From positions 10,975,001 to 11,039,000 of the forward strand of contig OX359273.1 in assembly GCA_947179155.2 (NCBI GenBank): 64,000 bases of DNA, given 5' to 3'. This document shows positions 11,822-24,140 of the stretch, piece by piece (the first letter of the stretch is position 1; the number at the start of each line of letters is the position of its first letter). The stretch is from Hedera helix (lineage: Eukaryota; Streptophyta; Magnoliopsida; Apiales; Araliaceae). Below the pieces are notes generated by a model. That model made no database searches and was not told the origin of the DNA. It saw only the letters and a program-made list of their open reading frames with translations. Position numbers and translations under genes: made by a program.

Positions 11822-12880
11822 CTAAACTAGTAGTACCACCACCATGCGGAAAATCATCGGCAGGGGAGGGGGTTCAACGTGGTTACTCTGGTGTATGAAA
11901 ATTGTCGTCATAATTGCCACGCTCGAGATCGGCATCCCCAGACTACTTGGCATCACCAACCTGTTTAGGATCGCCACCTTGTTGATACAATTAAAAATAT
12001 AAGTTATTAGTCCGTAAATGAGAATTAAAGAGACAGCTAAATAAAAATTAAATAATATGCAGAATATACAACTGAAAATGAATAGAATACCTGAGTAGTC
12101 AAGGGTTGACTCAGCATCAACCCAAAAGCCTCCGAAAGTAGGGTCACCACCATCCGTACCACCTTGTTGCGTATTGCGGTGAACTGCTTCGAAGGGATAC
12201 TCGTACTCCTCGATGACGGCCCCTGATGTAATTTCCTGAGCAAGCTGGTGAAGACGAGTTCGGCCAGGCAAGTCCTGGCGATGAAATATCGAATCAATAC
12301 CAAACGTCTACGACACCGCCGTCATATCCCTTTAGAACAGCTCATCATCCAAGCTAGAGCCTATATATGATGTTCTAATAAGTGCTATTGGACGCTGGCA
12401 CTAGTTAGAGCTTAGGAAAATAAATATAACATTATTAATAATTTATATTATTTTATAAATTATGAAATAACAAGAAATATACTAAAAAAATACATCTAGG
12501 TAGTGTATAAACTGGTACCCTTGGCAGGTCGAACACTCGGTACCGATAGTGCTACTGGGGGGGATCCTGAAATGAGACTCGAAGAGATATCTCCTCATCC
12601 CGAGATAAGCTAATCTTGGGCGGAGAGATGGAGGAATCTGACTGCTCAGAATCTTCTATAGCAGCCCACAACTCAGCTACACGCTGGTCCCTGAGCTTTT
12701 AAATCGGTCCTATAATTTATTATGTATATAGCAGTTAATTAAATCATTTTATTAAGTACATGATATTAATAATTACTAAAAATTATAACAACTTTTACCC
12801 ATATAACTAAAGCTACTTGAGACATAGTAGAGTCTTTTGGCGTGTGAGCTCTATCCCAAAACTCGATCATGGTAATATAG
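11822..12880 (-). pseudogene. Possible CACTA-encoded protein remnant
   Basis: Minus-strand exon-like pieces lie between AT-rich intron-like gaps and are less AT-rich than their surroundings. One piece (about 12786-12875) reads MIEFWDRAHTPKDS, resembling the FxxTHxxKDG box of plant En/Spm-associated proteins (Pfam Transposase_24/Ptta type). A piece around 12560-12700 gives an acidic RVAELWAAIEDSEQSDSS stretch. Pieces at 12080-12290 give short acidic and glycine-rich segments. Frames are short and broken. The position inside the CACTA ends and the strand are consistent with its transposase-associated gene, but the family match is weak; a profile search would decide. Confidence 0.3.
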
Positions 12881-12884
12881 TTGA

Positions 12885-15317
12885 TATTATGAATTAATAT
12901 AACTTGATAAGCCTTGTGTGGTAATGAGTTGATCATCAATTAAAATTCATGAATGATGTAATTGATTTGCTTACTTACATTAGTGGATATATATATGTAT
13001 ATATATTATGAGTATAATGCTGATTTGTTATTAGTAGAAGCATGAGTAAGCTTGTTAGCCTTGTTAAGTGACACCTAGCCTTATATTTTGAGTGGATGGT
13101 GAATAAGCATGGTGAGTGGGTTACTCCAGTAGAAATTTTAGTGCACTTTAGCCTTCCACTTGAGTTCATTTCATTCCTTTCATTCCTAAGTTCATATTCA
13201 AGAGTTCATAGTTCCACACACAAGCCTTCGCCAAAACTAGAACAATTACTATATAAATTGTTGTTTTAAGCTAGAATTAAAGAAGGTTATGAGCAAATTG
13301 CGTCAAGGTGGAAGTCTAGTCCAACCTTAATCAAGATAGGATCATGAATTCCATCAACCAAACTTCAAATTAAGGTTTAAAAGTACCTTAAATACTAGTT
13401 TAAAGAAATTAGTTTCATTTCTTAGTTTCTAGTTGATGCATGATTGGTTGTGGGAGTGTAAATTGAATTAAGAATCATGGTGGATTCATACTATAAGGAT
13501 GGAGTATAATTGGAGTTATGTGTTATGTTTTAAAAACATGATTATGATAGGTTATTAAGCATGCATATAACATTCTTGATTAAAGTTCCCAATGAAGTTA
13601 TTTTGCTAAAACATGAGAATTAGTTGGTCATTGTTGGTATTCTATGTAAATTTGTTGTGCATACATGAGCTAGAGGTTAACTTAAGTGGTATGAGTGACT
13701 GAAAGCATGTCCAAAATGGTTTTTAAGATTTTCTAACAAACTAGTGTAAAACCAAAAATTATGCTAAACGTGTATTTTTGAGTTTTTCATTTTATATTGT
13801 AATGATGCTTTTAAAGACCAAGCTGTGATGAATGTTGGACATTGTAGTATGGTCTAGTTCATGTTCAAAGTTTAAGTTATTTAGACGTAAGATGAGTAAG
13901 ATATCAATGTTGGAATATAGCATGTTGAAGAATAATTTGATTTTTTTTTTTTTTGGAAATCTAGCGTAGTGCCCTGACGCTGAGTTCAAAGCCCCAGCGC
14001 TGAGCTCTCTACTATTCAGCACCCCAGCACTAAAGTGCAGTTCATTTCTAGAATTCTAGCACCCCATCGCTAGTCTGGGGAAATAAATAAATCTTTTTTC
14101 TTCTAAGGGTTGTGTATCTAGGTTATGTCATCCAACTTAGAATGTATTTAGGTGTATAAATTAACTTATATTTGGTATGATCAACCCAATTTGGTTAATG
14201 AATTAAAGTTTGAACATTAATCAAGAAGATTATGAAGTTTCGATTGTAATTAGTAAATGTGTTGTGTGTTCAACAATCTAATAAGCCCGACTTAATATAC
14301 ATAGGCTGTACGTCGATTGATAAAGCTAAGCATTAGTGTAAACAATGATAAGGCAAGTATTTTAACTATGTCTGCAAATGATTTTGTTAAAACATGATGT
14401 ATTCATACTTATGCATTTTTGAAAAATATGATTCAAAATATCAAGTTGAGTTAATGTTTTAAAGTTCTGTTCAATTGCGACCTATTATTGTAAGTCTATA
14501 CTACTTAATTCGGCTAGACAGATGTTGATGTATGCTTATGAAATCTATTTTTCTTTTAAAAGCTAAATTAAACCAAATTATTTTGGTGTGGATTCAAATG
14601 ATGAAAATTGAGATGAACAACCCTAATAAAGGGAAAATTTTTATCGGATCCTATAATTCCGACTTACGCTTATGCGTTAATATGTTTGTGCATAATACAT
14701 AAGTATAATAGGTTGATCCCCTAGGTTACGATTAAAAGATGTTTATAGTCTTTATGACTGTTAAAGGTTGCAGCAGAGATACTTGCTAACTTGTGAATTA
14801 GTTCAAGGTCTTGTGACCCTCGGTAATGATTATGATTTCAAAAGTCAATCAAAATATTTTGAGAATTGATTATTCAAATTATTTCACAGTTATTATTCAA
14901 TTGTTGAATGTTTTCAGTAAATATTTATTTCTTATACGAAACATACTATTTTAAAACTGTTTTATACTTGCAGGGCAATGTAATCGCTCACTCTTGCGTA
15001 ACTAAATATTTTCAGCTAAAATCGAGAAGTCCGAAGGGAATAATACAGACAAAGGTAATGAGAAAGTTCATGAGTAGACGTATAGTTAGTCTAACTCTTT
15101 TGTTTTGAACTGTTTGTAAGTTAATCATTTTAAATATTTAATTATGTATGATGTAAAAGTTAAGGTTAGTTAACCTGAGATTTGTTATGCAAGTTTTGTA
15201 AGAAAATAGTGAAATGATGAATGTTATCTAGAATATTGGGTAATATAGATGTTCGAATGTATTGGCTAGATAGCATTGAATCTGAGGGTAAAGGTACCGG
15301 GATTTGGTGGCGTGACA
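12885..15317 (+). mobile_element. Truncated LTR-like insertion in the CACTA element
   Basis: The right end reads GGGATTTGGTGGCGTGACA, the style of 3' tip seen in gypsy LTRs. The conserved motif shared by the window's LTRs is at 14967-14997, 350 bp before that tip, so orientation is +. The phrase AAGCCTTGTGTGG near 12910 is also in the next LTR-type block (16130), showing relationship. A GC-rich island sits at 13965-14075. The expected left tip (TGTCACGCCACC-like) is missing, so the left part is truncated and its exact border is a guess. Confidence 0.5.
13965..14075 (+). other. GC-rich island with AGCGCTGAG repeats
   Basis: This patch contains CCAGCGCTGAG, GACGCTGAG, CCCCAGCAC and CCCCATCGCTAG, all short near-palindromes around an AGCGCT core, in AT-rich LTR sequence. 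It occupies the mid-to-late LTR position where other elements of the window also carry such an island. Confidence 0.55.
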
Positions 15318-15904
15318 AGGTCGACCCAAGCTCTATCTCAAGGCCTAATAAATACATATAGAAATAATATTTAATAAGTATGCTTATGACAATATTATAC
15401 TAAAAAACTAAAGTTTAAGTTCATACTGATTTAACTTCCTTAAATGGTTATGAGCCAATAATATGTACTACACTACTATTTTTTCTTCATTTATTTTGAT
15501 TTCCTCTTGAAGTTCTCATCATTCCAGTGAGTACACATGACCTCTCATCCTGCATCTGAGACAATAGCGGGCAGATGGTCTCAAATCGTGGTCCCGGGCT
15601 GGTCTACAACTGCCCAGCGGCCCTACGTCTCATTTCATACAATCAGCTAGAGTAATTCTTCACGAAATGTACAATAATAATACTGTCACCGACTAGCTGA
15701 GAGATTCCCTCATCATATATAAAATAAACCTATAAAATTTTTTGATAAATTATTAGAAAAAATGAACTAAATGTGTAGCTAGTATTTACTTATACAATTT
15801 AATTTATGTAAACTAAGGTATGCGAAAATCACGCAACACAGTATCTATGTAAAAGGCATCATGTTGTAATAAACAAGAAAATTGTAAGGAATATTAAATT
15901 AATA
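15318..15904 (-). other. CACTA interior with a GC-richer, exon-like patch
   Basis: The segment 15520-15710 is clearly less AT-rich than its flanks and looks like a decayed exon on the minus strand, perhaps of the CACTA-encoded gene, but no frame is open and no motif could be recognised. The rest is AT-rich intron-like sequence. Confidence 0.3.
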
Positions 15905-16483
15905 AAAGAAGGAGGTATTTGAAATTTTGTGTGCACTTATGTGTATATATGTAATTATGTGTTAGAAAGATTGTAGAGTTAGTTAATGCGACGAATTGAA
16001 TTAATTATGATTTAAGGTGAAAATATAATAAATTGAATTAATTATGAAGAGGTGAAGGTTAATAATTAAATTATGAGTTTATGTTACAAGCTTAAGTTAT
16101 AAATTAACTAAGCTTGGGATATTAAGCCTTGTGTGGCATGATGAATAATTGCGATGAGGAATTAGTCAAGTGTTGAATTAATTCATAGATAAGGATTAAA
16201 TAAATCCAAGGTAATGATGAAATAATTTATAAATTGGTTTCATGATAAGGAACAATAGAATTCAAGTGTTAGGTAATTTAACCTAGTAAGGAATTAATTT
16301 GGGTTAGCCAATATGTTGTGCATGGTGGGAAAATTCTAAGGGCCCATTTCTTAACTAATTGGTGAGACATGTGGAGTATTAATTTAGCCCAAGGTCTAGC
16401 CCAACTTTAATTAAAAGAGGTCCAATACATAGTCCAAACTTTTGACCAAAAATTGGGAGACCAAATTCTAGAGTACTCCATAA

Positions 16484-16644
<161 letters not shown>

Positions 16645-16895
16645 TGTATATAATTATAGCCATGGTCGGTCAAGCTTAGGGGAGTGGAGCATTGAGCATG
16701 GTATTGGTCAAATTAAATTATTTAATTCCTTGAGCCTAGGAACATTTTGAGCCTTGTGAAAAGTTGCATGAATTTATCTAATATGTCTACTCTTTTCCTC
16801 ATTTATGGGAGCATGTTGGGAGAAATTAAACTTAAGTATGGTTAATTAAATTGTTGGGAGATTAGGTGGGAGCTAAGCATGATTTAGTTGTGGCC

Positions 16896-16903
16896 TATAA
16901 ATA
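16896..16903 (+). promoter_or_regulatory. TATA box candidate (TATAAATA) in LTR-type block
   Basis: GGCCTATAAATATAGCCC is followed within about 40-150 bp by a purine-rich GAGAGAA leader, a layout like the U3/R border of plant LTRs. Confidence 0.45.
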
Positions 16904-17811
16904 TAGCCCTTCTCTAACATTTTACAAGTTGGACATTTTGGCTAAGTATAGAGAAGAGAATGAGCAAAAAGAGAAAAAATAGAGAGAAACAGAAATCTAG
17001 AGTGAAACTCTTGAATATTTAAGAGAGCTTGAGAGCAAGGAGAAAAGGAATCAAGGTAGAGGAGCTCAACAAGTTCTTAGCAAGAAGAAGAAAGGCACAA
17101 AGAAGGTATAATATCCTAACCCTAGCAAATCCTTAAGTTCTTGTATATATATTTAGCATCTATGGTTTGAATCATGCTTGGTTATGGTAGTGATGTTATG
17201 TTAGGGAACCATGATGGGTTCCGGAGGTACTAGATGGCTTGTGATGGAGATTTTATGCTTACAATGTGTTTTGATATATAAAACATGTATATATGTTAAG
17301 CTTGTACAAAACCCTAAGTGGTAACCATGACCTTGATAAAAATGACTTGAGTAAAACATGTAGATATTGAAGATCTAGGACTTGAATATGATAGATCTAT
17401 GAAATACAAAATCAATCTAAGTGGAATGAACTAAATCGGAGCTAAAATGAATTTATAGTGATTTTTCTTGTGAAACATGTCCTATGTAAAGCCTAGCTTG
17501 GTTGAGCCAAAATTTTGGCTATTAAAATTTTTTTGAACAATAATTAAAAACTTGAATACTATAGAAATATGAGTTTACAAACCAATGAACTTTGTTTGAA
17601 CTGATTTAGATATAAAATGAATAAGATATGAAAGTTGAAATCAAAAGGCTGAAAATGGCTTAAGAGCATTCTGCTGACCACGACTGGGACAGTAGTTTCC
17701 AAGTCAAATCAACGGTCGGGGCCGTGGCCCTTTTCACTAGTTGACCGGGTCAACCCAAGTTGGGTCCAACGGGATTGACCCGACTTGAATAAAAAAAAAG
17801 AGAAAGAAAAG

Positions 17812-17843
<32 letters not shown>

Positions 17844-18069
17844 AAGAATAAAAGAATAAAAGATTAAACAAATAAAATAATGGTTAATATTATTTTATTT
17901 GTAAATTAAGAAATACTTAAACAAATAAAATAATAAATAATATTATTTTATTTGTAGAACAAGGAAGAATTAAACAAGTAAAATAGTAAATGATATGATT
18001 AAACAAATAAAATAATAAATAATTTTTTTTATATAAAGTAAGAAAGAATTAAACAAATAAAAGTTATTT

Positions 18070-19160
18070 TGTTGTTATATTTTATAGATCCATGGGTGTA
18101 TACCCTAGATCTACAAGTTTTGTAAATGAACTATTTTGATATAAACAAAAATGGAGCCTAGATGAACTCATATGGATTTTGATTCAAACTATGATATCTT
18201 TTGTTAAAGATCCTAGTTTGAATCTTGTATTTCAAAAGGAATCACTTTTTATGGTTAAAAATGCGAAGATCTATGAATTTTAACATAGATCTAAGGTTTT
18301 GGTAATGTTGTGTTTTGGTAAAATATGTTTTGATGCATGATTTTTAAAGATAAGAAAATCTAGATACTATAATGATTTTCTAACTCTATGAAACTCAATG
18401 GTATAAACCATTTTCAAGATGTAAGTTATGTATTATAATGTTATAGAGTCATAAAACATGATGATTTAACAAAATAATGCTTGTGGTATTAAGCTTAAAA
18501 TAATCGAATCAAGAATTTATAAAACTAGTTTTCACTTTGTCCTTATGAGCAAATTTTAGTCCAATTTTGATTGTAATTTGGTAATGTGATTTAAAGAGAA
18601 GTTGTAGAGGAAAAAGTTACGAACTCGTGAGCACTTGAATCACTCAAAACGGTTAAGAAATGAGAAAGGTATAAATGTCAGAGTGACTAAGGGTCGTGCA
18701 GTCCATAAATTAGGGTTTTTGATTTTTAGCCTATTGCCGCAGCGGTGGAAACCACCGCCGCAGCGGTCAAACACATTTCCCATAACATGTTTTTGCTGTT
18801 TGGGTCAGGTCAGTTCGGGTCGGGATTTCTTTGAAAATTTAAGTTGAATTAAGTATAAAATAAATGTGTTTGTATAATAAACCAATATATGTAGAGTCTA
18901 TTTGTGACTAATTGGTAGCTAGATATTTAAAATAAAGACTAAGGTTAATACAATTAAAAAGTTAACTATTTGTATGGTTTAAAGATTTTTAAAATATTAT
19001 TAAAATAATTAATAATATTAGTATGCGATTAAAAGGTTATTAAATAATTAATAACATTAGTAAAGGATTAAAAAGTTATTAAATAATTAACAACATTAGT
19101 AAGTAAGTAAAATATTATTAAATAGTTAATCATATTAATAAGTGATTAAAATATTATTAA
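18070..19160 (+). repeat. Direct repeat R1 of the LTR-type block
   Basis: From TTTTATAGATCCATGGGTG onward this segment closely matches 19780-20201, then 36022-36285, then 46076-46700. It includes the GC hairpin at 18736 and the series of TTATTAAAT/TTAATAATATTA repeats at 18990-19160. Confidence 0.8.
18736..18767 (+). other. GC-rich perfect hairpin with CCGCAGCGGT arms
   Basis: CCGCAGCGGTGG, AAA, then CCACCGCCGCAGCGGT form an inverted repeat that could fold as a strong stem-loop in AT-rich surroundings. The same sequence in copy R2 is the exact insertion point of the copia element at 36286. Confidence 0.75.
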
Positions 19161-19290
19161 ATCCCCAATGCAAATGTCAATTCCCCAAAGAATTGGATCT
19201 TGTTGGTAGTGACTACATGTGTATTGTGTATTGGTGATATTGTAGAGATACGTATCATGTAAGTATAAATTTTGGATGATAGGTGTCATT

Positions 19291-19298
19291 TATAAATA
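19291..19298 (+). promoter_or_regulatory. TATA box candidate, second module
   Basis: TATAAATA, followed about 50 bp later by an AGAGAGAG leader, mirrors the module at 16896 and supports a duplication of the promoter region. Confidence 0.4.
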
Positions 19299-19779
19299 AA
19301 GCCTCATTAGCTCCTTTGCAAAGGGTTTGTCATTTGTTGTCTAAACAAAACTAGAGAGAGTTAGAGCTTGTAAGCATTTATAAGATAAAACACTAAGTGT
19401 TGAGAGTTAAAGAACAACAGTTCTAGAGAAGAATAGAGAGGGTCCATTTTCGGATCAAGAAAGAAGAAGGAGGAGTCTAGCAATAAATGTCTAGCATCCA
19501 TCAAGAGGAAGATGAAAAATCATCAAATAAAGGTTAAAAGTTTTTCTAAGACCTAGAACTTTAATTATGTTTTGTTAATATTGTTAGATCTATGGTTATG
19601 ATGGAACATCTATGATCTAAATGGTGGAACATGGCGGTTCCGATGTTATAAGGTGATGTAGGAGGTAAAAATGTTGGTAGATCACATTTTAATCATGTAT
19701 GGTTAAGAAATCAACAGTTGGTCGTTAAAAGTTTTAAAACCCTAGTTTTGATTTATAGGTTGTCAAGTGAACAATTTAT

Positions 19780-20201
19780 TTTGTTGGTGTATTTTATAGA
19801 TACATGGGTGTATACCCTAGATCTACAAGTTTTGTAAATGAACTATTTTGATATAAATAAAAATGGAGTCTATATGAGCTCATATGAATTTTGATTCAAA
19901 CTATGATATGTTTTGTTAAAGATCCTAGTTTGAATCTTCTGTTGCAAAAGGAATCACTTTGTATGTTTGAAAATGCTTAGATCTATGAATTTTAACATAG
20001 ATCTAAGGTTTTGGAAATGTTGTGATTTGGTAAAATATATTTTGATGGATGATTTTTGAAGATAAAAAAATCTATATGCTATAATGATTTTCTAAAACTA
20101 CAAAACTCAAGGGCATAAACCATTTTCAAGATGTAAGTTATGCATTACAATATTATAGAGTCATAAAACATAATGGTCTAGTAAAATAATGCTTGTGGCA
20201 T
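19780..20201 (+). repeat. Direct repeat R2, part 1
   Basis: Matches R1 from TTTATAGATACATGGGTG to AATGCTTGTGGCAT. It ends at the Athila insertion, where GGCAT (20197-20201) is the left target duplication. Confidence 0.8.
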
Positions 20202-21636
20202 TGTTGCTCTTTTTTTTCTCCTTGTAATATAACACGCAAGTATACACGTTCAATTGTAATACTCAACAAGCAAGGTATTGTTCCCACGAGGAAATATAAT
20301 AATAACTATCTAAATTAATATTAAACTTAATTAATCCGATTTAAACTCTCACTTCAAATATTTCAATTTTCACTAAATCTTAAGTAAATATCAATAAACT
20401 ATGGAATTAAACGACCATGAGATAGATTGCAGACATGATAGATTAAGATTATAACTTCCCCTAGCGTTTCATATAATCACGCTACCCCCTCTTTGCAGTT
20501 GATTACTTAAATTAGACCGCTAACCAAGAATTCTTTATAATATTTATATGCTGCGTCCGCAAGTCATATAAACAAATCCTCCTAAATCTGACTGTAAAGC
20601 AATAGAATTAAAAAGGAACACCCTAATTAATTAATTTACTATATTCCTATGTAAACTAGATTAATTAGGGTTTCAATCTCAGATTCTTTTCTATGGTTGC
20701 AAAAGACATATAGGTATATTCATATCCTATACACTAATCATATAAACCTTTATAAGTTTTATGAACAGATGCTATCATACTCAGATCTAAATTGATACTC
20801 AATTTTCCAATTTCGTATAAATTATCACGGTAATTGTTGATCAGGCAATTAATAATTAAAGCACATAATATGATAAACGATCCATACGTAATTAATTAAT
20901 TGTTAAGAGAGAGTGTTGCATTAAACTACCCGTTAGGTTCCATTGTAATCTTAAATAAAATTTAGTTTATAACGTTGAAGAAAAATAACATCAGATTATT
21001 ATTAAAGCTCATATTCGAGAATTACAATAACTAAAAATTAAGAAAAGATTAAGAGGAAACTATAATAGCCACTCTAAGGTTGTTCCAATCTTTAGCTCTA
21101 TAAAATTCTCTGCTCTGTTTTGCTTTTCATCTTGCTCTGCAGAATCCTTCACCTTTTTTCTCTATCCCCTCTCTGTCTCTTAATTTTGACTCATCTCTTT
21201 TATAGCTTTCAAGTGCTATCCGAATTCACATCAAACTCCTCATGCACAAGACTCTAAAAACAGCTCAAAATCGCGTTCGGGACCTACAAGAGAATCCTGA
21301 TACAAACTGGAAACGAGCACCACCGTAGTTGCAGTCATGTTGGGCGTAGCTGCGGTCCATGAAATTTTATCCAGTGCAGTTGCGGTCGAAACCAGCGCAG
21401 CTGCGGCCAAATTTTATGATTTCCAGCCTTCGATTGTTCTACTTCAGCGCAGCTGCAGCCATTCCAAGCGCAGCTGCGGTCCCATTCCAAAATTACGCTT
21501 TTGCCACTTAAGTCCCATCTACTGCAAGAGCATAGACAAACACAGAAACGAGTATAACATAATATAAAATGTCATGAAAACTTATAAATAATCAAGCTAA
21601 ACATACGCAATTCGCAAGTATAAAACCCACTCATCA
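20202..21636 (-). repeat. Athila 3' LTR
   Basis: This 1435-bp LTR matches 30588-30814 plus 34819-36021 with scattered, mostly transition, differences. On the + strand it starts TGTTGCTC and ends CCCACTCATCA. A GC-rich array lies at 21319-21492. It is preceded, in element orientation, by the polypurine tract at 21637. Confidence 0.9.
21319..21492 (+). other. GC-rich array of GCGCAGCTGCGGTC motifs in Athila 3' LTR
   Basis: Six variants of GCGCAGCTGCGGTC occur at irregular intervals of roughly 15-50 bp. The core CGCAGCTGCG is a 10-bp palindrome containing the E-box CAGCTG. Variants differ mainly by C/T or G/A. The matching part of the 5' LTR is at 35705-35870. An open 76-codon frame on the + strand (21337-21567), kept in both LTRs, results from the low stop-codon density and is probably not a gene. 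Confidence 0.8.
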
Positions 21637-21651
21637 AATACCCCCAAACTT
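21637..21651 (-). other. Athila polypurine tract at the 3' LTR
   Basis: On the minus strand AAGTTTGGGGGTATT directly abuts the LTR, where plus-strand DNA synthesis would be primed. Two more copies lie at 22336 and 22901. Confidence 0.75.
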
Positions 21652-21652
21652 A

Positions 21653-22957
21653 ACTAGTTGCTTGCCCTCAAGCAAAATACCACAATCACGACTAAACCTA
21701 ACATATAGAATACTCGAGCAAGAAATCAATTCGAATCGGTTTCATGGCCTCAAAGATTATATAATAGGACTCAAAAGAAATTCAACACATAACAAAATTT
21801 AAAATTCCAACACAATCACCAATTTCAACAATATACAAGATTCCTTAACGTGTGTGTGTGTTCCCCCCCCCCCCCCCCCCCCCCCCACCCCGCTCTTGTT
21901 CAGGTAGTTAAAATCTAGATAAACTCATCAAATCAAATATTCACCACATGATTCTATTTCAAAGTTAAAGTTCCATTTTTCACATTACAGTCGACTAGGC
22001 TAAACCTTCATATCAATTCCAGATCACAAAGATTCACATTTCCATTTCTTTTAAGTGAGTTCATATAATTTTCACTTTTCATCTCGTCTTATATACGTGA
22101 TCATGGATGAATGCGTTTTACGCTCCATTTCATCCTCATTTTTTTCATTTTCGACTTGTGCAATGTCTAATTTTATTAGGCTTTTCAGAGTTACTCGTGA
22201 ACGAACTTTCGACCAATGACTCCTAACCCAAATGGCTTTAAGGCATTAGATGTAGAAACATCCCTAAGGGTTTACTTGTTCGAGTAACAAAGGTCACAAA
22301 ATTTTAACTAAGTCGAGTTATTTTAATATTATCCAACATACCCCCAAACTTATATGAAAGCCTACTTAGCACGAAACAAATGTTCCAAATAAACTTACAT
22401 TTTTTTCCACAGAAATCATGTCAAACATTTAACTTATTAAGTTCTCTAAATAAAAACTAACCAAACAGCAAGGTATGTGCTACAATATGGAAAAGAATCA
22501 AGGATATTGCTAACATAGCTCAAATGTAAAAATATAAATTTCGCATGTACTCAACTTCCGTTAAATAGCAACGAACAATCAACTTCTTATCATTGGCCTA
22601 ATCCTCATTCACATGATTAACTGCTCGAATACTTACTATTATTGCAAACATAATAAAACAAAACAAAACAAAACATAACTTAATTAACCATTTTCGTAGG
22701 TATCACGGTTACACTTAGCACATGCAGCAAGCCTTTGAACCCTATAATTACCTATGTAGACGAGTTGTGTCTCATGAGGGTTTACAGTAAATATACCCAC
22801 AAAATTTTCAACATTTTAATAAAACCTAATTTTTTTTTATTTTTTTTATTAAACATGCATCCATCCTATCCTATTATGCCATTTACCAGAAATAAAGACA
22901 AATACCCCCAAACTTGAAATACACATTGTCCTCAAGGTAATATGATGAAACATAAGA
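21653..22957 (-). other. Athila 3' noncoding region with two extra PPT-like copies
   Basis: This stretch between ORF2 and the 3' LTR has no credible gene. It contains a 24-C run at 21863-21886 after a short (TG)n, and two repeats of the polypurine-tract sequence at 22336-22351 and 22901-22915. The 22901 copy is accompanied, like the one at 21637, by a CCTCAAG phrase downstream. This suggests that the end of the internal region was duplicated. Confidence 0.65.
21863..21886. repeat. Poly-C run of 24
   Basis: An uninterrupted run of 24 C preceded by (TG)5. Length may be inexact because of slippage. Confidence 0.85.
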
Positions 22958-24140
22958 TCAGTCAGTGTTGTCGTCGACATCAGGCTCCACGTCTGATGGT
23001 GGATAAGGCGGGATTGATGGAGGAACGGGAAATTGGATGGATGAGAATGCTTGCGACAACGCTTGCGCCACCTCCACATTAAAAGCATGCATGGCCTCTT
23101 GGCGTTGAGCTATCCGTTGGTTCTGTTTGTCCAACCGTTTATGTAGTCATCTTAAATTCATGCGAACTTGACGCACTGACGCATTATCGGAGGGAGTCGG
23201 TATTGAGGTTGATGGTCCCACCTCAGGTGGAGAAGTAGTAGCATAATCTAGAGATGGTGATGCAGTGAAAAGTTCATCTGTATCGGGCGATTGAGGTTCT
23301 AGGATGAACCCCTCACCCGTTGGGTTGGCCTGAGCACCGTCCCACTATTTCAAAGTCTTGATGACCCTGGAATCAATCACTACTAGTGGCTCTTGGAAGG
23401 GCTCCTTGGCGGTCCATTGAACGCCCGCTTGTGCACATAATCCACAGATCAATATTGGATATGGCAAACCCCTCGACACGTCGTCGTTAGCTGCGTGTTT
23501 GATTAAAGTATTTATTACCTTTTCGATGTTAATGCTCTTTCCTGTGATCATGCAGTACAAAAGAATAGCCCTGTCTCTGATTACTTCCGTGACGTGAGTA
23601 GAAGGCATTAGTTTTGCACAGATGAAATAATACCACGTTTTTCCGTATCTGCTCAAATAACTGTAAGAAAAATGGATCAGTTTACCATCTTGGATTTTCC
23701 AGGTAGCATCCGGCTGGCATAAACTCTGAATGATGTTATCCAAATTCAGGGATTCATCCTTATACTTGAGGTAATCATTCCTCTCGGTCATGGGATCAAG
23801 TGTGTAGTATGTGTTAACCGCGTCCTCAAAAAATGAAATTTCTTTCCCCCTTATGCGCACTACATTATGCTTCACGAACTTAACATTAACATAGAATTCC
23901 CGAAACTACTGCGATTACAGCAGGTTCCGGCTGTTCAGTAAATTCATACCACTTCCGCCCTTGTATCATGCGGTACAAATGAATATCCAATGCACCAGGT
24001 CTAAGGCCTCGTTCGGGAATCAACTTCTTGTTAACCACTATCTCATGGAAATGGTCAGACACTTCTTCACTGAAAAACCTCTTTTTATCATAAGAACGAG
24101 TAGAAGACGAGCCTTCCCCTTTCTGTCTCTTAGGAGCCAT
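22958..24140 (-). pseudogene. Athila ORF2 (gene after pol), frameshifted
   Basis: The start codon at 24140 begins a basic, serine-rich N-terminus (MAPKRQKGEGSSS), then RFFSEE and IPERGL, as in the plant-transposon domain found in Athila-type second ORFs (Pfam 'putative plant transposon protein'; from memory). A frameshift near 23885 separates it from a 176-codon continuation containing VRIRGKEISF. The continuation ends at a stop at 23345, beyond which the same frame keeps a proline/serine-rich tail (with another stop) to about 22958. In some Athila copies this ORF is called env-like, but no membrane segment or signal peptide is visible here. Function unknown; it is certainly not intact. Confidence 0.75.

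Noticed and set aside
21337..21567. 76-codon frame opposite to the Athila LTR, also open at 35722-35952
   Set aside because: Both copies descend from one LTR and are GC-rich (few stops). Amino-acid changes are frequent and follow C/T decay, with no sign of selection on protein.
22958..24140. Functional env gene making the Athila element retrovirus-like
   Set aside because: No signal peptide, membrane helix or cleavage site is visible, and the frame is broken. It is better called ORF2 of unknown function.
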